A DNA stretch of 64,000 bases from Candidatus Zipacnadia bacterium (GTDB lineage: Bacteria > Armatimonadota > Zipacnadia > Zipacnadales > UBA5352), in assembly GCA_029821735.1 (NCBI GenBank), contig JALGSU010000021.1:166333-230332 (forward strand), given 5' to 3'. Below are positions 61,160 to 64,000 of this stretch, in pieces. Numbering within the stretch: position 1 is the first letter of the stretch; each line of letters begins with the position of its first letter. A program made the translations under genes and the position numbers. The notes under the pieces are model-generated. The model saw only the letters and a list, made by a program, of their open reading frames with translations, was not told where the DNA came from and did not search any database.

Positions 61160-63046
61160 TCAGCCGCCGGTGAGTTCGCCGATGGTGCCCGTGCGAAGGC
61201 CGCGGCGAACGAGTTCGGGGAGCAAGTGGGGCAGGGCGACCTCGGTCTCGTCATAGCCATTGTGCAACAAGACAATGCCCCCGCGGGCGAGCTTGTTGCC
61301 CATGCTTCGGCCGATGGCAGCGCCTTCAACACCAGGATAGTTGCCGATGTTCTCGGTCCAGAAGACAGTGGTGTAGCCGCAGGCAGCAGCAGCGGAGCGC
61401 ACCTCGTCGTCGTAGTTGCCGCCGGGCGGGCGGAAGAGCGTGACCGTCTGTCCGCAGGCCTGGCGAATGGCGGCGCGACTTTTCACGAGCTCCTGCTCAA
61501 CTCCGCGCTGGTCGAGGCGCCGCAGGTCGGTGTGAGTGTGGGAATGACTGCCGAGCTGATGGCCAGCGTCGGCGATGTCGCGCACCAACTGCGGATACAT
61601 AGCGGCCTGTTTGCCGACCAGGAAGAACGTGGCCTTCATGTGGTAGCGGTCGAGCAGGTCGAGGATGAACGGGGTCATCGCCGGATGCGGGCCATCGTCG
61701 AAGGTGAGGGCGACCGTGCCGGGGCGAGACAGGAAGTGGGTTTCGCGCGGGCCGCCCGTCAGGCGCAAGCCCAGCTCGCGGTAACCAGTGAGCAGGTCCG
61801 CGCGCGCCCCGGGCAAGAGCGGATCGTTGGCGAAAACGTATTCCCAGGTGGCGATGGCCTCCCACTCGTGCTCGCATCCGGCGAGCGCGTGGCCGAGAAG
61901 CTGCTCGTTGACGAGCGGCTCGGCGCGCAGTGTGCAGAGATTGAGCAGTTCGCCGCGCACCAACTTGCGGGCCTGCTGCTCAGCGGGGGCGAGAGTGCGC
62001 GAACCGTTGCTAACCTGCAGCATGATACTCGCGCGAGCGACGATCTCGCCCTCGGTCGAGTAGCCCTCGACGCGCAATTCGCGGAGCCCGTCTTTCGCGC
62101 GCGTGGTGTTCACGAGCGCGCGGAAAGGCTGGGCGTTGCTCATGACAAGGAAGCGGCTGTCGAGGAGCACGGCGATGTGGCGCACCGGGAGGGAACCGTC
62201 GTCCTCGATGGATACCTCGATGCGGTCACTGACGACGCTGCCAGCGGGCGGGTATGAGATGAAGAAGTGCGGGTCGCGATCAGGATCGGGAAGCTGCGGG
62301 TCGGTGGGCTCGGGATGTGGCGGGGCGCCCGGAGTGGGGAGCGCGGGGAGCGCGGGGAGCGCGGCCAGCCGGTACTCGTCGCCGAGTTGCTTCTCGACCC
62401 AGTAGTGGGCGTCGGGGGAGATGAGCGCGGAGGGGGCTGAGAGCATGCCCGGCGCGGGTCTGCGGAAGGTGTCCTGGCGGCGGGAGAGCACGCGGGCCGC
62501 GTCGGCGTTGAGGCCGAGCGCGAGCAGCGACGAGCCCAGCGCGTGTCGGGCCAACTCGTCGCCGGGGTCATCGTCGACGGCTGTCTGGGCCTGGGATCTG
62601 GCGCTGACGTATAGACCCAGACGACAGGCGAGGTAGGCCTCGCTCGAGCGCACGCGGGTGCGCCTGGTCTGGGCGTAGCCGAGCGCTCGGCGGTATCCGA
62701 GCATGGCTTCGTATGCGTCGCCTCGCACGTAGTTGACGGCGGCCATTCCGGCGTGGGCTGCGGCCATCTCCGGCGCCATGATCAGCGTGCTGTCAAAGAG
62801 ATTGGCGGCGCGGTCGGCACGGCCCAACTGCAACTCGGCGATGCCCAGCCCGGCGAGGGCCTCGGGGCAAGTGTTGTCGATGGCTTCGGCAGCCTGGAAG
62901 CGGTCGCGAGCACGCTCCCAGTCGCCGAGATACAGGGCCTCGCAACCAGCCAGTAACTCATCGCCCGAAGAGGCGAGAGCCGGGGCCGCTGCGAGGGTCA
63001 TCAGCATGAGGGGGACCAGTTGAAGCGTTCGGCGTGTGCTCAGGAT
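61160..63046 (-). CDS. Secreted polysaccharide deacetylase (NodB domain) with N-terminal TPR region
   Basis: The C-terminal NodB domain (about residues 430-625) has the CE4 motifs VALTFDDGPHP, QLGSHSHTHTDL and LFRPPGGNYDDEV, so metal-dependent deacetylation of a glycan is likely. The N-terminal 200 residues are TPR-like (EALAGLGIAELQLGRADRA). A proline-rich linker and a beta domain follow. The first ATG (63007) gives a truncated signal peptide. The full one, STRRTLQLVPLMLMTLAAAPALA, begins further upstream with no ATG, GTG or TTG. GGAGG lies 8 nt before an ATC at 63044-63046, next to a CTG. I extend to 63046, a non-standard start. It follows birA by 15 bp. Confidence 0.85.
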   Translation of the reverse strand: MLSTRRTLQLVPLMLMTLAAAPALASSGDELLAGCEALYLGDWERARDRFQAAEAIDNTCPEALAGLGIAELQLGRADRAANLFDSTLIMAPEMAAAHAGMAAVNYVRGDAYEAMLGYRRALGYAQTRRTRVRSSEAYLACRLGLYVSARSQAQTAVDDDPGDELARHALGSSLLALGLNADAARVLSRRQDTFRRPAPGMLSAPSALISPDAHYWVEKQLGDEYRLAALPALPALPTPGAPPHPEPTDPQLPDPDRDPHFFISYPPAGSVVSDRIEVSIEDDGSLPVRHIAVLLDSRFLVMSNAQPFRALVNTTRAKDGLRELRVEGYSTEGEIVARASIMLQVSNGSRTLAPAEQQARKLVRGELLNLCTLRAEPLVNEQLLGHALAGCEHEWEAIATWEYVFANDPLLPGARADLLTGYRELGLRLTGGPRETHFLSRPGTVALTFDDGPHPAMTPFILDLLDRYHMKATFFLVGKQAAMYPQLVRDIADAGHQLGSHSHTHTDLRRLDQRGVEQELVKSRAAIRQACGQTVTLFRPPGGNYDDEVRSAAAACGYTTVFWTENIGNYPGVEGAAIGRSMGNKLARGGIVLLHNGYDETEVALPHLLPELVRRGLRTGTIGELTGG

Positions 63047-63061
63047 GCGTTTTGCCTCCGG

Positions 63062-63829
63062 CTATAAAAGGGTGACGAGACCTGCCTCGAACTGGTGCGT
63101 CTCGCCAGCGTCATCCACGACAATGAGCGCGCCGGTGTCCGCCCAGCCTCGCGCCTCGCCAGATACTTCCTCGCCAGCACCTCGCACTGTGACGCGCCTG
63201 CCAGCCAGGTAGTTCAGTTCGCGGATGCGCTCGATCAGCGCCGGTGCGCCACCGTCGGCGAGCGCGATGCAGTGCGCGTCCAGATGGGGCGCAAGTGCGG
63301 CGAGCATTTCGCCGGGCTGCAGCGGCCGTCCGGCGAGTTCGGAAAGGAAGCCGGCGGTCTGGGCGAGGTCTTCGGGCATTTGGTCAGACGAGCCGGCGAC
63401 GTTGACGCCGATGCCGACTGCCACGAGGCCCCCGGCCGGGCCCTCGGCGAGAATGCCGGCGACCTTGCGATCGTGCACCATCACGTCATTGGGCCACTTG
63501 ATCAGAGCGGGCAGGTCGAGGGTCTCGCGGATGGCGTCAGCGACGGCCAGAGCAGCGGCCGAGGTGACGGCCCACTGCATCAGGGCAGGCGGGGCGACGA
63601 GCACGCTCACGAGCAGGCTGCCACCAGGGGTGTCGCGCCAGTCGCGGCCGAGGCGACCGCGACCGGCAGTCTGCGTGCGGGCGAGGACGATGGTCCCCGG
63701 GCCCGCTCCGGCCTTCGCGAGCCGCAGGGCGGACAGGTTGGTGGAGTCGATCTCGTCGTGGACGTAGATGGTGCTGCCCACGATCCGAGTGCCGAAACGT
63801 TCGCGAACGTCCTCGCCAGTTGAGAACAT
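63062..63829 (-). CDS. birA: Biotin--[acetyl-CoA-carboxylase] ligase
   Basis: The 255-residue protein has the biotin protein ligase core: DEIDSTN, the biotinyl-AMP loop TQTAGRGRLGRDW, IKWPNDVMVHDRKVAGIL and VGIGVNVAG. The C-terminal small beta-barrel domain ends GETHQFEAGLVTLL. It lacks the N-terminal winged helix of E. coli BirA, so it is a monofunctional class I ligase without repressor function. GAGGAG precedes the ATG. It is the first gene of the minus-strand series that continues with the deacetylase. Confidence 0.95.
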   Translation of the reverse strand: MFSTGEDVRERFGTRIVGSTIYVHDEIDSTNLSALRLAKAGAGPGTIVLARTQTAGRGRLGRDWRDTPGGSLLVSVLVAPPALMQWAVTSAAALAVADAIRETLDLPALIKWPNDVMVHDRKVAGILAEGPAGGLVAVGIGVNVAGSSDQMPEDLAQTAGFLSELAGRPLQPGEMLAALAPHLDAHCIALADGGAPALIERIRELNYLAGRRVTVRGAGEEVSGEARGWADTGALIVVDDAGETHQFEAGLVTLL

Positions 63830-64000
63830 GATGCGCGCTCCTCGTGAGTCGGGATGGGGGACATTATACTTTATACGGCGGGGATTGGGGGAACGGCATC
63901 TATGAAAATGGCGCGCTAGTCAAGGCGTGCAAAACATTCGTCCCGGTCGCAAGCAGGCGAGAGGCATGCATCTATCGGCGCTCGAAGCGCATGAGAATCG
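63830..64000 (-). promoter_or_regulatory. Upstream region of birA
   Basis: A perfect TATAAT on the minus strand (plus 63863-63868) lies about 34 bp before the birA ATG, but no good -35 hexamer is found at 16-18 bp. The remaining sequence to 64000 shows no clear gene; it may be the edge of a neighbouring unit. Confidence 0.4.

Noticed and set aside
1-64000. CRISPR arrays, tRNA, rRNA, insertion sequences, prophage genes
   Set aside because: None was seen: no regularly spaced repeats, no recognisable cloverleaf or rRNA segment, no transposase or integrase motif.

Overview
The window is bacterial, GC-rich and densely coded. It carries 42 to 43 genes, some of them broken across frames, and I saw no rRNA, tRNA, CRISPR array or insertion sequence. 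Several features suggest a polysaccharide-degrading member of a poorly cultured phylum such as Armatimonadota, Hydrogenedentota or a relative: many secreted glycoside-hydrolase-like proteins (GHL10/DUF187, DUF4838), three uroporphyrinogen-decarboxylase-like enzymes, an archaeal-type phosphoglycerate mutase, a ferredoxin-dependent 2-oxoacid oxidoreductase and a short-form ThiC. The phylum is inference; no marker gene here settles it.

Layout. 1-3.2 kb (minus): apgM, a frameshifted secreted protein and a TIM-barrel protein form one unit behind a good promoter. 3.3-4.5 kb: a small membrane or secreted ORF and a degenerate OmpR-type response regulator. 4.5-10.5 kb (plus): a DapB/diaminopentanoate-dehydrogenase-like enzyme, a TMTC-like GT-C/TPR membrane protein, a secreted 5'-nucleotidase, and a translationally coupled secreted protein with two WPDxSLG repeats. 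10.5-16.3 kb (minus): thiC, a glycosyltransferase, a parvulin-type foldase, nadE and rsmI. 16.5-23.6 kb: a small PLDc_N-type protein and an opposed UroD homologue, then a plus-strand redox unit (CGHC thioredoxin, thioredoxin-reductase-like flavoprotein, BNR propeller, DsbA-like protein) that runs into a GHL10 hydrolase. 23.6-26.7 kb (minus): a histidine phosphatase and the two subunits of a 2-oxoacid:ferredoxin oxidoreductase, with the alpha/gamma subunit frameshifted. 26.8-32.6 kb (minus): a sugar-phosphate isomerase-like protein and two tandem DUF4838 paralogues, closed by a strong hairpin. 32.7-34 kb (plus): a second UroD homologue whose ribosome-binding site lies inside a hairpin. 33.9-47.2 kb (minus): a seven-gene unit with ALDH, an uncharacterised zinc-ribbon/nuclease-like protein, a tandem esterase, two GHL10 hydrolases, an EamA transporter and a large lipoprotein. 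47.3-50.2 kb (plus): an APC permease fused to USP domains, plus a small membrane protein. 50.2-63.9 kb (minus): birA, a TPR-polysaccharide deacetylase, a clan-A hydrolase, purB, an FGGY kinase, a half-size EamA protein, a third UroD homologue and a 1013-residue CBM-bearing secreted protein.

How it fits together. The secreted hydrolases, esterase and deacetylase would release sugars or uronates. EamA carriers, the isomerase-like protein, the FGGY kinase, the aldehyde dehydrogenase and the phosphoglycerate mutase could take up and metabolise them. I see no SusC/SusD pair and no ABC sugar importer. At least five genes are split by single-base shifts or short out-of-frame deletions. That pattern fits assembly or consensus errors better than decay, but it should be checked before any gene is called dead. 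The least explained gene is the 756-residue protein at 43461-45731.
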